Below, one piece after another: positions 1 to 8,494 of a DNA stretch of 64,000 nt (position 1 is the first letter of the stretch; each line of letters begins with the position of its first letter). The notes below the pieces were generated by a model, which did no database searches, was not told the DNA's origin, and worked only from the letters and a program-made list of their open reading frames with translations. Source of the DNA: Microvirga mediterraneensis (lineage in GTDB: Bacteria; Pseudomonadota; Alphaproteobacteria; Rhizobiales; Beijerinckiaceae); contig NZ_JACDXJ010000001.1 of assembly GCF_013520865.1 (NCBI RefSeq), forward strand, positions 1,851,001 through 1,915,000, given 5' to 3'. Made by a program: the position numbers and the translations under genes.

Positions 1-255
1 CAGGACGCCATCTACCTCGACAATGCCGTGTTCACGAAACTAGGGTTGGGCAGCGCTTCCCTTCCGAAGATGCTCAAGGCCAAGCACTTCAAGCTGAGTA
101 GCCAACAGCAGGACAAGGACGACTACATCATCTACAACAAGGGCACGGGCGTGCTCTATTATGACGCCAACGGAAGCGTCGCGGGCGGCCGGACGGAGAT
201 CGCCAAGTTCTCCAATAAGCCCCTGCTGAAAGTTTCCGAGTTCTTCGTGATCTAA
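1..255 (+). CDS. C-terminal end of an RTX-type calcium-binding secreted protein (partial)
   Basis: The frame is open from base 1 and ends at a TAA at 253-255, so the gene starts left of the window and only about 84 residues are visible. The tail reads like the last domain of hemolysin-type (RTX) calcium-binding proteins: a DAIYLDNAVFTKLG segment, then a stretch with IIYNKGTGVLYYDANGS, then a short C-terminal beta region. In that family this region follows the GGxGxDxLx nonapeptides and carries the uncleaved type I secretion signal. No nonapeptide repeats are visible because they would lie upstream. It converges on the diguanylate cyclase gene with a gap of only about 20 bases. Function beyond calcium-dependent secreted protein cannot be said. 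Confidence 0.75.
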   Translation, partial: QDAIYLDNAVFTKLGLGSASLPKMLKAKHFKLSSQQQDKDDYIIYNKGTGVLYYDANGSVAGGRTEIAKFSNKPLLKVSEFFVI

Positions 256-276
256 CGCGGCGAGGTCTCCGCCCGC

Positions 277-1770
277 TCAGGCGGCTTTCGCGGTCGCGAC
301 GCGGTTGCGGCCATCCTGCTTGGCTCGATAGAGAGCGGCATCGGCGAGGGTGATCAGTTCCTCCGGACCGTGCCGGGATCGGTCCAGGCTCGGGATGCGG
401 GTCGCGCTGCCGACGCTGACGGTGAGGGTCTGTGTCGGGATGTTCGCCTCGTGCCGTACCCGAAGCGTCTCGACCTTGGCGCGGATCTCCTCGGCCATGG
501 CCACCGCGCCGGCCTCGTCGAGATCCGGCAGGAGAACCACGAGTTCCTCGCCGCCGTACCGCGCCACCAGATCGCCCGGCCTGCGGGCCGCGCCCGCGAT
601 CGCACCGGCGATGGTGCGCAGGCACTCGTCGCCGGCCTGATGGCCGTAGATGTCGTTGTAGGCCTTGAACTGATCCACATCGACGAGGAGAAGGGATACG
701 GGAGACTTCTCCCGCGCGGACCGGAGCCACGCCGCCTCGAGCTGCCGGTCGAACATGCGCCGGTTGGCGAGGCCCGTCAGGCCGTCCGTGACGGCGAGCA
801 CGGAGAGTTCGACCTCCGCTTCCTCCCGCCTGCGCAGCTCCGCGGACAGCATCCAGCCGAGGGTGGCGATGATGACGACGAGAAAGCTCATGACCGCCGT
901 TCGGAACACGAATTCCCGGTTCCAGCTCGCCAGCGCCTCGTCCTGCCCGACCGACGCAAGGACCCCGATGGGGAACATGGGGTTGCGATAATAGCCGCCC
1001 ATGCGCGTCACCCCGTCGACCGGGGAGACATACTCGTAGGCGCCGGAGCCTCTTCTCTCCAGGAACTGCGGTTCGTTCGAGATGTCGGACCCGATGGCGC
1101 GCTCGATATAGGGATAGCGCGAGATGAGCGTCCCGTCCTTGTAGATGAGGGTGATGCTGCCCTGCCGGCCGACATCGAAGCGGCTGAAGAAATTGGCGAA
1201 GTATCGGGGCGGGATGCTGGCCTGGACGACGCCGCCGAAGCTGCCGTCCGCCCGGTCGATGCGGCGTGACAGGGTGAGCACCCAATCGCCGCCGAGCGGA
1301 TCGCGGATCAAGGGCCCGAAGAACCAGTCCTTGTTGGTCGAATCCCTGTGATGCTGGAAGAAGACCTGCTTCTCGGCGTTCACCTTTCCGCGATGGCCGG
1401 GCAGGGAGCTGGACAGGAGAAACCCGTCCTCCTCGTAGACCGTGAGGGACTTGATGCGAGGAAGGGACTGGACCCGGTCCACGAGGAAGGTGTCCAGCCT
1501 CTTGACTGCATTGGGCAGCATGCCGCCCGACTCGATGCGGTCCACCACGTCCACCAGAAGGGCGTCCGCCACCTCGAAAGTATCCTCAGCGTGCTGGACG
1601 AGGGATTTGGCGAGGTTCAGGTTTTCGGCGTTGATCCGGGCGATCTCCTGCTCGCGGTCGTTCCAGTCGCGCCACCCCCCCAGTCCGAGGATCACGAGGC
1701 ATACCACGACGACGAAGGCTCTCAGCCCTCGTGCCGCGGACCTCGGTCTCATCTGAGCGATTGCAGTCAT
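277..1770 (-). CDS. Membrane diguanylate cyclase with extracytoplasmic Cache-like sensor
   Basis: 497 residues. Residues about 15-34 form a first membrane helix, 40-285 an extracytoplasmic domain of the PDC/Cache type (a sensor of small ligands), 288-310 a second helix, and about 325-490 a GGDEF domain. The catalytic signature is GGEEL at 406-410, and the product-inhibition I-site RxxD is intact as RPGD at 397-400, so it should make cyclic di-GMP and be feedback-controlled. No EAL domain is present. The gene stands alone between an RTX gene tail and the guanidinium exporter. The ligand of the sensor domain cannot be read from sequence. Start ATG chosen because it directly precedes the positively charged first helix. 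Confidence 0.93.
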   Translation of the reverse strand: MTAIAQMRPRSAARGLRAFVVVVCLVILGLGGWRDWNDREQEIARINAENLNLAKSLVQHAEDTFEVADALLVDVVDRIESGGMLPNAVKRLDTFLVDRVQSLPRIKSLTVYEEDGFLLSSSLPGHRGKVNAEKQVFFQHHRDSTNKDWFFGPLIRDPLGGDWVLTLSRRIDRADGSFGGVVQASIPPRYFANFFSRFDVGRQGSITLIYKDGTLISRYPYIERAIGSDISNEPQFLERRGSGAYEYVSPVDGVTRMGGYYRNPMFPIGVLASVGQDEALASWNREFVFRTAVMSFLVVIIATLGWMLSAELRRREEAEVELSVLAVTDGLTGLANRRMFDRQLEAAWLRSAREKSPVSLLLVDVDQFKAYNDIYGHQAGDECLRTIAGAIAGAARRPGDLVARYGGEELVVLLPDLDEAGAVAMAEEIRAKVETLRVRHEANIPTQTLTVSVGSATRIPSLDRSRHGPEELITLADAALYRAKQDGRNRVATAKAA

Positions 1771-1795
1771 GATCCCCCAACGATAACTGCCGGGG

Positions 1796-2113
1796 CTAGC
1801 CTGAGGCTAACTTGAGGCCGAGGATGCCGGACACGATCAACCCGATGCAGATAAGGCGCATCACGGTCGCGGGCTCGCCGAAGAGATAAATGCCCAACAG
1901 GGCCGTGCCGACGGTTCCGATCCCGGTCCAGACCGCATAACCCGTTCCCACAGGCAGGGTCTTCAGCGCCAGGCCGAGCAGGACGACGCTGACGATCATG
2001 CTCAGGGCAGTCAGAGCCGAAGGGATGGGACGGGTGAAGCCGTCGGTGTATTTCAGGCCGATCGCCCAGCCGATCTCGAACAGACCGGCCAGACCGAGCA
2101 AAGTCCATGCCAT
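1796..2113 (-). CDS. sugE: SMR-family guanidinium exporter (SugE/Gdx)
   Basis: 105 residues with four membrane helices, the normal size for small multidrug resistance proteins. The opening [20 protein letters not shown] contains the conserved membrane glutamate (E13) that couples proton and substrate binding, and the [19 protein letters not shown] and [12 protein letters not shown] segments match the SugE/Gdx subgroup, which exports guanidinium rather than drugs. The ATG at 2111-2113 was chosen over an upstream TTG at 2215 because a GGAGGT ribosome site lies just before it and the longer frame runs through a probable riboswitch. A single SMR gene of this subgroup works as a dual-topology homodimer. 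The two-hairpin leader with ACGR loops strongly supports the guanidinium assignment. Confidence 0.92.
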   Translation of the reverse strand: MAWTLLGLAGLFEIGWAIGLKYTDGFTRPIPSALTALSMIVSVVLLGLALKTLPVGTGYAVWTGIGTVGTALLGIYLFGEPATVMRLICIGLIVSGILGLKLASG

Positions 2114-2131
2114 GACAGGACCTCCGTCATT

Positions 2132-2180
2132 GGCAGGGCCGTCCCCACCGGTGTCATGAAGGTGCGAGGTCGTCCTCACC
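2132..2180 (-). promoter_or_regulatory. Guanidine-II (mini-ykkC) riboswitch candidate upstream of sugE
   Basis: Read on the minus strand, two short hairpins sit directly upstream of the SugE start. The first (2161-2180) is GGTG-AGG, loop ACGA, then CCT-CG-CACC. The second (2132-2149) is GGTGGGG, loop ACGG, CCCTGCC, with two G-U pairs. Both tetraloops fit ACGR, the defining feature of the guanidine-II class, in which two ACGR hairpins dimerise on guanidinium and free the ribosome site. The spacer is about 11 nt and the GGAGGT ribosome site follows the second hairpin by a few bases, as expected for translational control. Linkage to an SMR exporter is the classical context. Confidence 0.85.
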
Positions 2181-2251
2181 TCTCCAAATATAGGGGGGGC
2201 AGAAAACCTTCTCAATACGGGGAATACGCAGCCGGCGGCCTGTTTGTCGGC

Positions 2252-2554
2252 TTAGTTACCGGCTTCTTCCGAAGGCTGCGGGGGGCGGCCGCCCAAGGCG
2301 GCGAGGGGGTTGAAAGGGGCGTAGATCTGATGCTTCCAGCTGTCGCCGCAATTGATGCAGATCGAACGCATCATATGGTCGCTCTGCTCGAGCCGCTTGA
2401 GCAGCTTCTGCTGCCGCTCCGTCGCCTCGTTGGCCTCCGCGTCGAAGCCGGAGGGCCGCACGGTCAGCTGGAGAGCCCGGCCTTCCGGGGCGTCTTGGGC
2501 GAAGCCGGGCCCGGCAAGGAGAAGGAGACTGGCGGTCAAGGCGAAACGGGTCAT
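2252..2554 (-). CDS. Small exported protein of unknown function
   Basis: 100 residues beginning with a clear Sec signal peptide (MTRFALTASLLLLAGPGFAQ), followed by a helical segment rich in E, Q and K and a CINCGD motif with two cysteines. Start placed at the ATG before the signal sequence; the frame stays open further upstream into the end of the ilvD region, but that part has no coding character. It lies downstream of ilvD on the same strand (ilvD stop at 2685) and may share its transcript. I do not recognise the family. The CxxC pair in a periplasmic protein could be a disulfide or a metal site; nothing else can be said. Confidence 0.7.
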   Translation of the reverse strand: MTRFALTASLLLLAGPGFAQDAPEGRALQLTVRPSGFDAEANEATERQQKLLKRLEQSDHMMRSICINCGDSWKHQIYAPFNPLAALGGRPPQPSEEAGN

Positions 2555-2684
2555 CAGGAATCCTAGGCTGATTTGGGCTTTACCCGAAAGGACCCCAGGA
2601 GACAATGTTTCGTCAAGGCTTGCCGGCTCCGGGGAGACGAGATGTCCCGCCGGAGCCGTCTTTGTTCGTTTCCAGCCGGAAGGG

Positions 2685-4514
2685 TCAGATCTGCCGGACG
2701 GCGCCCTTGGCGGCGCTGGTGGCCAGCATGGCATAGGCCTTGAGGGCGGCCGAAACCTTGCGCTTGCGCGGCGCGGCCGGCTGCCAGCCCTTGGCCTGCT
2801 GCTCGGCGCGGCGGCGCTCCAGCTCCGCCTCGTCCACGGCGAGGTTGATGCGGCGGTTGGGGATGTCGATCTCGACCCGGTCGCCGTCGCGCACGAGGCC
2901 GATCGTGCCGCCTTCCGCCGCTTCCGGCGAGACGTGGCCGATGGACAGGCCCGAGGTGCCGCCGGAGAAGCGCCCGTCGGTGATGAGCGCGCAGGCTTTG
3001 CCCAGGCCCTTCGACTTCAGGTAGCTGGTGGGATAGAGCATCTCCTGCATGCCCGGTCCGCCGCGCGGGCCCTCGTAGCGGATGACCACCACGTCTCCGG
3101 CCTTCACCTTGCCGTTGAGGATGCCGCTCACCGCGTCGTCCTGGCTCTCGAACACGATCGCAGGGCCCGAGAACACCAGGATGCTCTCGTCGACGCCCGC
3201 CGTCTTCACGATGCAGCCGTCGAGGGCGAGATTGCCGGACAGCACGGCCAAGCCGCCGTCCTTCGAGAAGGCGTGCTCGGCGTCGCGGATCGTGCCGGCT
3301 GCGCGGTCCGTGTCGACGCTGTCGTAGCGGCTCTCCTGGCTGAACGCGACCTGCGTCGGCACTCCGCCGGGAGCGGCGCTGAAGAACTCGTGCACGGCGT
3401 GGCTGTTGGTGCGGCGCACGTCCCAACGGTCGAGGGCGCTCTTCATGGTCTCGGAATGGACCGTCGGCACGGACGTGTCGATGAGGCCCGCCCGGTCGAG
3501 CTCGCCCAGGATGCCCATGATGCCGCCGGCGCGGTGCACGTCCTCCATGTGCACGTTCGCCACGGCGGGTGCGACCTTGCACAGAACCGGCACGCGGCGC
3601 GACAGGCGGTCGATATCCGCCATGGTGAAGTCGACCTCCGCCTCGTGGGCGGCGGCCAGGAGGTGCAGCACCGTGTTGCTCGACCCGCCCATGGCGATGT
3701 CCAGCGTCATGGCATTCTCGAAGGCCGCGAAGGACGCGACGGCGCGCGGCAGAACGCTCGCATCGTCCTGCTCGTAATGGCGGCGGGCGAGATCGACGAT
3801 CAGATGGCCGGCTTCCACGAAGAGGCGGCGGCGGTCGGCGTGGGTGGCGAGCGTCGAGCCGTTGCCCGGCAGCGACAGGCCCAGCGCCTCGGTGAGGCAG
3901 TTCATGGAATTGGCCGTGAACATGCCCGAGCAGGAGCCGCAGGTCGGGCAGGCGGAGCGCTCGATGACCTTGATGTCCTCGTCGGCGATCTTGTCGTCGG
4001 CGGCCGCCACCATGGCGTCGACGAGGTCGGGCTTCTTGGTCACGCCGTTGAGCACGCCCTTGCCCGCCTCCATCGGTCCGCCGGACACGAAGACCACGGG
4101 GATGTTGAGGCGCAGGGCGGCCATCAGCATGCCGGGGGTGATCTTGTCGCAGTTGGAAATGCACACCATGGCGTCGGCACAATGGGCGTTGACCATGTAT
4201 TCCACGGAATCGGCGATCAGCTCCCGCGAGGGCAGGGAGTAGAGCATGCCGTCATGGCCCATGGCGATGCCGTCGTCGACCGCGATGGTGTTGAATTCCT
4301 TGGCGACGCCGCCTGCCTTCTCGATCTCCCGCGCCACGAGCTGGCCGAGGTCCTTCAGGTGGACGTGGCCGGGCACGAACTGGGTGAAGGAGTTCACGAC
4401 GGCGATGATCGGCTTGCCGAAATCGGAATCCTTCATGCCCGTGGCGCGCCAAAGGCCGCGGGCCCCCGCCATGTTGCGGCCGTGGGTGGTGGTGCGAGAA
4501 CGATAGGCTGGCAT
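2685..4514 (-). CDS. ilvD: Dihydroxy-acid dehydratase
   Basis: 609 residues, close to the 616 of Escherichia coli IlvD. It dehydrates 2,3-dihydroxy-3-methylvalerate and 2,3-dihydroxyisovalerate, the third common step of isoleucine and valine synthesis, in the cytoplasm. Visible hallmarks are the cluster ligands C122 ([12 protein letters not shown]) and the C189/C192/C195 group ([18 protein letters not shown]), the Mg-binding D81 ([13 protein letters not shown]), and the C-terminal [15 protein letters not shown] block. The ATG at 4512-4514 begins [20 protein letters not shown], the conserved N-terminus; the longer upstream frame is not conserved-looking and crosses a degenerate palindromic repeat. 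The gene is monocistronic apart from the small exported protein downstream. Confidence 0.97.
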   Translation of the reverse strand: MPAYRSRTTTHGRNMAGARGLWRATGMKDSDFGKPIIAVVNSFTQFVPGHVHLKDLGQLVAREIEKAGGVAKEFNTIAVDDGIAMGHDGMLYSLPSRELIADSVEYMVNAHCADAMVCISNCDKITPGMLMAALRLNIPVVFVSGGPMEAGKGVLNGVTKKPDLVDAMVAAADDKIADEDIKVIERSACPTCGSCSGMFTANSMNCLTEALGLSLPGNGSTLATHADRRRLFVEAGHLIVDLARRHYEQDDASVLPRAVASFAAFENAMTLDIAMGGSSNTVLHLLAAAHEAEVDFTMADIDRLSRRVPVLCKVAPAVANVHMEDVHRAGGIMGILGELDRAGLIDTSVPTVHSETMKSALDRWDVRRTNSHAVHEFFSAAPGGVPTQVAFSQESRYDSVDTDRAAGTIRDAEHAFSKDGGLAVLSGNLALDGCIVKTAGVDESILVFSGPAIVFESQDDAVSGILNGKVKAGDVVVIRYEGPRGGPGMQEMLYPTSYLKSKGLGKACALITDGRFSGGTSGLSIGHVSPEAAEGGTIGLVRDGDRVEIDIPNRRINLAVDEAELERRRAEQQAKGWQPAAPRKRKVSAALKAYAMLATSAAKGAVRQI

Positions 4515-4525
4515 GGTTTCCCCTG

Positions 4526-4573
4526 AACATCGGACCCAAGAGTGGCCTTCACCTTTGGGGTCGATCCCTTTAA
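4526..4573. repeat. Degenerate copy of the dispersed palindrome found at 43629-43673
   Basis: The sequence CATCGGACCCAAGAGTGG, a short spacer, then CACCTTTGGGGTCGATCC reproduces both arms of the near-perfect 45-nt palindrome at 43629-43673 (arms GCATCGGACCCAAAAGTGGA and its complement) with several mismatches. It lies just upstream of the ilvD start on the leader side. Two copies in one 64-kb window, one fresh and one decayed, indicate a dispersed repeat family. It may form a weak hairpin in the ilvD leader. Confidence 0.6.
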
Positions 4574-4731
4574 GCGGCATAGTGCCGGATGCGCTGGTCT
4601 TTGCCGCCTTGTTCGACTGAAATTGCGTAACTTGCAAGAAAAATTGCCATTCCTTGTGGTCGTGCCTGCTTTGTCGCAATGGAATTGCCGGGCCGTCCGG
4701 AGTAAGCAAAGGCCGCGAAGGGGGAATTCTC

Positions 4732-5328
4732 GTGAATGATGCGCATTCCAGCCAGAAGCTGCGCCGTATCGTCGCCATCGTGGCGGCTCTGAACCTCGGC
4801 TATTTCGGGATCGAATTCGCGGTCGCATTGTCCATCGGCTCGGTGTCCCTGTTCGCCGACAGCGTCGACTTCCTGGAGGATGCTTCGATCAACCTCCTCA
4901 TTCTCGCGGCTCTCGGCTGGGGCGCGAGGATGCAGGCACGGGCCGGGATGGCACTCGCCGGGATCATCCTGGTGCCGGGCATCGCCACTCTCTGGACGGC
5001 CTGGGATAAGTTCTGGCAGCCCGTGGCGCCGGATCCGGTATTGCTTTCCCTGGCCGGGACGGGAGCCCTGATCGTCAATCTCTCCTGCGCGTTCCTTCTC
5101 GCGCGTTACCGTCATCACAGGGGCAGCCTGACAAAGGCGGCCTTTCTGTCGGCCCGCAACGATGCCGCGGCCAATGTCGCCATCATCGGGGCGGGACTGG
5201 TCACGGCCGGAACGCTCTCGGCCTGGCCGGACCTGATCGTCGGTCTTGCCATCGCGGCGATGAACGCCGATGCCGCACGCGAGGTCTGGGAAGCCGCCCG
5301 CGAGGAGCACAGGGCTGCAACGCCTTGA
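4732..5328 (+). CDS. Cation diffusion facilitator-like transporter
   Basis: About 198 residues with five to six membrane helices. The [14 protein letters not shown] segment resembles the CDF helix-2 metal site (D at the FAD and VDF positions) and [10 protein letters not shown] resembles the helix-5 site, so it probably exports a divalent metal such as zinc or cobalt by proton antiport. It is shorter than classical CDF proteins (about 300) and lacks the cytoplasmic C-terminal metal-sensing domain. The GTG at 4732 is chosen because a GAAGGGGG ribosome site precedes it; an in-frame ATG at 4654 is possible but adds non-conserved residues. It is divergent from ilvD. Substrate is not determinable. 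Confidence 0.8.
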   Translation: MNDAHSSQKLRRIVAIVAALNLGYFGIEFAVALSIGSVSLFADSVDFLEDASINLLILAALGWGARMQARAGMALAGIILVPGIATLWTAWDKFWQPVAPDPVLLSLAGTGALIVNLSCAFLLARYRHHRGSLTKAAFLSARNDAAANVAIIGAGLVTAGTLSAWPDLIVGLAIAAMNADAAREVWEAAREEHRAATP

Positions 5329-5469
5329 GCATTCTTCGGCGAAGTGGCTCCGGTTCGCCGTCGAGAGAATGCCGCAAAGAGAAAAGGGCTGGTTGCATGG
5401 TCGTGGAACCGGCTCTGGCATGAAGAACGTTGTCCTGCTCAAATCCCCCTGACGAGGCAGGACTGCGCC

Positions 5470-5706
5470 ATGCTGACAAAAGCCGAACTGGATGCCCCGG
5501 CCCATCTGCAATACGAGCCGATCGGAACGGCCGGCCAGGGCCACCCGAGCGACGTGAGGGAATTCGCCACCCTTCGCGAGGCCGTTCACTGGGCCATGAA
5601 CAACGAGCCGCCTGCCGGCATGGAGGCCGTCATCCGGGCCGCCTCCGGCGCGGTGCTCGGGCCGCGGCACCTCGAGGAAATCTGGGCGAGCCTGCAGGGG
5701 CCGTAA
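5470..5706 (+). CDS. Small hypothetical protein, 78 aa
   Basis: A short acidic, soluble protein (MLTKAELDAPAHLQYEP onward) with no signal peptide or membrane helix. The ATG at 5470 follows a weak ribosome site after a 140-base gap behind the cation transporter, so it may have its own promoter. The last third (AVIRAASGAVLGPRHLEEIW) looks helical. I recognise no family, although proteins of this length and look are common in Hyphomicrobiales. It converges on the YqaA gene. Confidence 0.6.
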   Translation: MLTKAELDAPAHLQYEPIGTAGQGHPSDVREFATLREAVHWAMNNEPPAGMEAVIRAASGAVLGPRHLEEIWASLQGP

Positions 5707-5715
5707 ACAAAACTG

Positions 5716-6168
5716 TCAGACCCACCCCAGGCTCAGCGCCGCAACCGCCAGATACCGGCCGGTCTTGGCGAGCGCCACGAGCGGGATGAAGAACCGCAGC
5801 GGCTCGCGCATCACGCCCGCCACGATGGTGAGCGGATCGCCGATGATCGGCGTCCAGCTCAACAGCAGGGTCCAGCGCCCGTAGCGGTGGTACCAGGCTT
5901 CGGCCCGCGCCATCTGCTTGCGCTTGACGGGGAACCAGGGCCGATCCTCGAAATGGGCGAAGAACCGACCCAAGTACCAGTTCACCACGGAGCCGAGGAT
6001 GTTGCCCACGCTCGCCACGAGAACGAGAAGCCACCATGGGTAATGGTCGGCCACCAGCATGGCGAAGAGCACAGCTTCCGATTGGAACGGGAACAATGTG
6101 GCCGAGAGGAAGGCCGCGGCGAACAGGGCGCCGTATTCGGCAAGATGGGGCATGAGGCGAGGGATCAC
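5716..6168 (-). CDS. YqaA family membrane protein (VTT/DedA-like)
   Basis: 150 residues with about four membrane segments. The E-x(n)-PFQSEAV, ASVGNILGSVVNWYLGRFF and WTPIIGDPLTIVAGVMREP motifs are those of YqaA, a small relative of the DedA/SNARE-associated superfamily, whose members are thought to act in membrane lipid movement or homeostasis. The reentrant GNxxG and P-x-x-GDP sequences are intact. A second in-frame ATG six codons in (MPHLAEYG) is an equally good start. It converges on the small gene ending at 5706. The physiological substrate of YqaA is unknown. Confidence 0.88.
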   Translation of the reverse strand: MIPRLMPHLAEYGALFAAAFLSATLFPFQSEAVLFAMLVADHYPWWLLVLVASVGNILGSVVNWYLGRFFAHFEDRPWFPVKRKQMARAEAWYHRYGRWTLLLSWTPIIGDPLTIVAGVMREPLRFFIPLVALAKTGRYLAVAALSLGWV

Positions 6169-6301
6169 GCAAGATGGCAGGTCGGCAGGCTCAGGGCTCC
6201 AGCGGAAGCCTGAATGAACCGAGCCTTATCATGCTTCCATGTGACTGCCGAGCCGACCCGCCTTGAGCAGGCCGGCTCTGGGGCTTCACACGTTCGCGAG
6301 G

Positions 6302-6772
6302 CTACATCCGCTCGCTGAACGTGCCGTGCTGAGCGCGCGGATTGAGACGCGCGAAATCGTCGCCTTTCACATGAACCAGCGTGGCGTGGTCTCCGCCTTC
6401 GAAATAGATGTCGGGCTGGCGCTCCATGCTGTTTTCGACGATCACGTCGAGGCCGTAGCAGGTGCCGACGGGCGGGATGGCGCCGCGGTCGCAGTCGCGG
6501 AAGATCTGGACGATCTCATCTTCGGACGCCAGGCGCAGCTCCTGGCCCAGCTCCGACTTGAGATCAGACAGGCGCAGGTGATGCGAGGCCGGCAGAACGG
6601 CGAGCATGTAATTGCGTCCGTCGCTGAGCATGATGCCCTTGGCCATCCGGTCGCCCGGCACATGCCCCGCATGAGCCGTGCCCAGCGAAGTCATCGCCGG
6701 TTCGTGTTGGATCAGGTCGTAGCTGATGTTCTGATCGGACATGTAGCGCTGAAGAGTGGGCGCGATCGTCAT
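6302..6772 (-). CDS. YbaK/ProX-type aminoacyl-tRNA editing domain protein
   Basis: 156 residues forming a single YbaK/EbsC-like domain (IQHEPAMTSLGTAHAGHVPGDRMAKGIML then LGQELRLASEDEIVQIFRDCDRGAIPPVG). Free-standing domains of this superfamily hydrolyse mischarged tRNAs such as Cys-tRNA-Pro or Ala-tRNA-Pro. The lysine of the AKGIML element corresponds to the catalytic lysine of the family. Start at the ATG 6770-6772, preceded by an AGGAGG-like site (CAGGAGGTTGTC on the minus strand). An upstream open extension lacks similarity. Which mischarged tRNA it edits, if any, is not evident; some members act in stress rather than translation. Confidence 0.85.
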   Translation of the reverse strand: MTIAPTLQRYMSDQNISYDLIQHEPAMTSLGTAHAGHVPGDRMAKGIMLSDGRNYMLAVLPASHHLRLSDLKSELGQELRLASEDEIVQIFRDCDRGAIPPVGTCYGLDVIVENSMERQPDIYFEGGDHATLVHVKGDDFARLNPRAQHGTFSERM

Positions 6773-6966
6773 GACAACCTCCTGTGAGACGAGGACGCTC
6801 GCATGCCGGGAGGCGGCTGAACTGACACACCGTCGCGTCGGGATGCGCAGTTGCTTTGACAGGCCCCGATGGTACACCCCTGGCGGATCGGCTTCAATTG
6901 GCGGAGGGTTGCAGGCGAAAATAATGCCTGGGATCGATTGGACCGAAGGCGCCTTAACCCACGTCA

Positions 6967-6987
6967 TCACCGGCCTTGTGCCGGTGA
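6967..6987. repeat. REP-like hairpin, copy 1
   Basis: TCACCGGCCTTGTGCCGGTGA forms an 8-bp stem around a short loop and is followed by TCGCGAT. A near-identical unit (TCACCGGGCTTGTCCCGGTGA, followed by TCCCGAT) is at 26518-26538, so this is a dispersed extragenic palindrome. Confidence 0.75.
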
Positions 6988-7012
6988 TCGCGATTCTGGA
7001 GAGCTCTCCGCT

Positions 7013-7105
7013 GTCATCCCCGGCGAGCCGAAGGCGAGGGAAGGGGATCCACGATCAAGCGAGCCGCCATGGTTTCCCTTCCGCTCCGCTCCGGCCGGGA
7101 ATGAC
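7013..7105. repeat. Inverted-repeat extragenic element
   Basis: The element opens with GTCATCCCCGGC and closes with GCCGGGAATGAC, imperfect inverted arms around about 70 bases. This is the shape of the small non-coding intergenic repeats abundant in Methylobacteriaceae and relatives. It contains no gene. Confidence 0.6.
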
Positions 7106-7240
7106 AATCGCCATATCATGCCATAGGCCGATACTTGCACCTTGCGCACAGGTTTAATACCAACGATTGACACGGGCCCAATCCAGGCCCGCCATGCGCC
7201 TCCCGTGAGACGCCCAGGATTTCTCTCAGGAAGACCTCAC

Positions 7241-8419
7241 TTGGATCAATTCGACGTTGTGGTGATCGGCGCCGGTGCCGCCGGGATGATGTGCGCGGCG
7301 GAGGCCGGCAAGCGCGGCCGTTCCGTGCTGGTCGTCGACCATGCCGCCAAGCCCGGCGAGAAGATCCGCATCTCCGGCGGCGGGCGCTGCAACTTCACCA
7401 ATCTCAACGCCGCTCCGGCCAATTTCATTTCGCAGAACCCGAGCTTCGCCATTTCGGCCCTGCGCCGCTACACGCAGCGGGACTTCATCGCCCTCGTGGA
7501 ACGCTACGGGATCGCCTATCACGAGAAGACACTGGGCCAGCTCTTCTGCGACGGCTCGTCGAGGCAGATCGTCGATCTGCTCCTGACCGAGATGCGGCAG
7601 GCACATGTGGAGCTTCGTCTCGCGACCTCTGTCGAGAGCGTGGAAAAGACCCCGCAAGGCTTTGCGATCGAGCTGTCCCACGGTTCCGTTCAGTGCCGCT
7701 CCCTCGTCGTGGCGACGGGTGGAAAGTCCATTCCGAAAATGGGCGCGACCGGGTTCGGCTACGACCTCGCGCAGCAATTCGGCCTGAAGATCGTCGAGAC
7801 GCGGCCGGCGCTGGTTCCGCTCACCTTGGAACCGACGATGCTCGAGCGCCTCACGCCTCTGGCAGGCGTGTCGGTCGATGCAGTCGCGAGCTGCCGCAAG
7901 ACGTCGTTTGCCGAGGCCATGCTGTTTACCCATCGCGGCCTGAGCGGCCCCGCGATCCTGCAGATCTCGTCCTATTGGCGCGAGGGAGAAGAAATCGTGC
8001 TCTCCCTGCTGCCGGGCGTGAACCTCTTCGAGGAGTTGCGCGCCGCCCGCGCGCAGAACGGGCGGCAGGCGCTGCGGACCGCTTTGTCGGCCTTCCTGCC
8101 CAAGCGCTTGGCGCAGCTGATCGCCGAGACGGAGGAGGGGCCCGCCAATCTCGCCGATTACTCAGACAAGAGGCTTCGCGCCGTCGATGAGGCCGTGAAC
8201 CAATGGCGCTTCAAGCCGGCCGGGTCGGAAGGATATCGCACCGCCGAGGTGACGCTCGGCGGGGTCGATACCCGCGAGCTCGATTCCCGCACCATGGAGG
8301 CCAAGGCGATGCCCGGCCTCTACTTCATCGGCGAGGTGGTGGACGTCACGGGCTGGCTCGGCGGCTATAACTTCCAATGGGCCTGGTCGTCCGGCTGGTG
8401 CGCCGGGCAGGCGGTCTGA
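7241..8419 (+). CDS. BaiN/YhiN (HI0933) family flavoprotein
   Basis: 392 residues. The N-terminal DVVVIGAGAAGMMCAAEAG is a Rossmann FAD site, followed at about 43-60 by GEKIRISGGGRCNFTN, the signature of the HI0933/YhiN family; the C-terminal PGLYFIGEVVDVTGWLGGYNFQWAWSSG is the second family signature closing the FAD site. Members are NAD(P)/FAD-dependent oxidoreductases; BaiN reduces bile-acid intermediates in gut bacteria, but the role in soil bacteria is unknown. I place the start at a TTG (7241) because the conserved domain begins immediately after it and a GGAAGACC site precedes it; upstream in-frame codons are unlikely to be translated. Single gene. Confidence 0.9.
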   Translation: MDQFDVVVIGAGAAGMMCAAEAGKRGRSVLVVDHAAKPGEKIRISGGGRCNFTNLNAAPANFISQNPSFAISALRRYTQRDFIALVERYGIAYHEKTLGQLFCDGSSRQIVDLLLTEMRQAHVELRLATSVESVEKTPQGFAIELSHGSVQCRSLVVATGGKSIPKMGATGFGYDLAQQFGLKIVETRPALVPLTLEPTMLERLTPLAGVSVDAVASCRKTSFAEAMLFTHRGLSGPAILQISSYWREGEEIVLSLLPGVNLFEELRAARAQNGRQALRTALSAFLPKRLAQLIAETEEGPANLADYSDKRLRAVDEAVNQWRFKPAGSEGYRTAEVTLGGVDTRELDSRTMEAKAMPGLYFIGEVVDVTGWLGGYNFQWAWSSGWCAGQAV

Positions 8420-8494
8420 AGGTCATCCGATCCCTGGGCTCTCCCCAGGCCCTGTGATATGCTTTTGATGGTCGCAGCTCATGGGGAGGGTCTC

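Larger units (their letters stand above)
6773..7240. other. Intergenic region with REP-like inverted repeats
   Basis: No convincing gene is present between the YbaK-domain gene and the flavoprotein gene. The interval should carry divergent promoters, but its middle is occupied by the two repeat elements listed separately at 6967-6987 and 7013-7105. Confidence 0.7.

Noticed and set aside
2114..2215. TTG-initiated N-terminal extension of the SugE protein
   Set aside because: It would run through the two ACGR hairpins and adds a non-membrane segment absent from SMR proteins; the GGAGGT site favours the inner ATG.
2352..4526. A 724-codon open frame on the plus strand antisense to ilvD
   Set aside because: It is a high-GC shadow of ilvD, with a histidine/arginine/valine-rich composition and no family motifs; ilvD on the other strand is certain.
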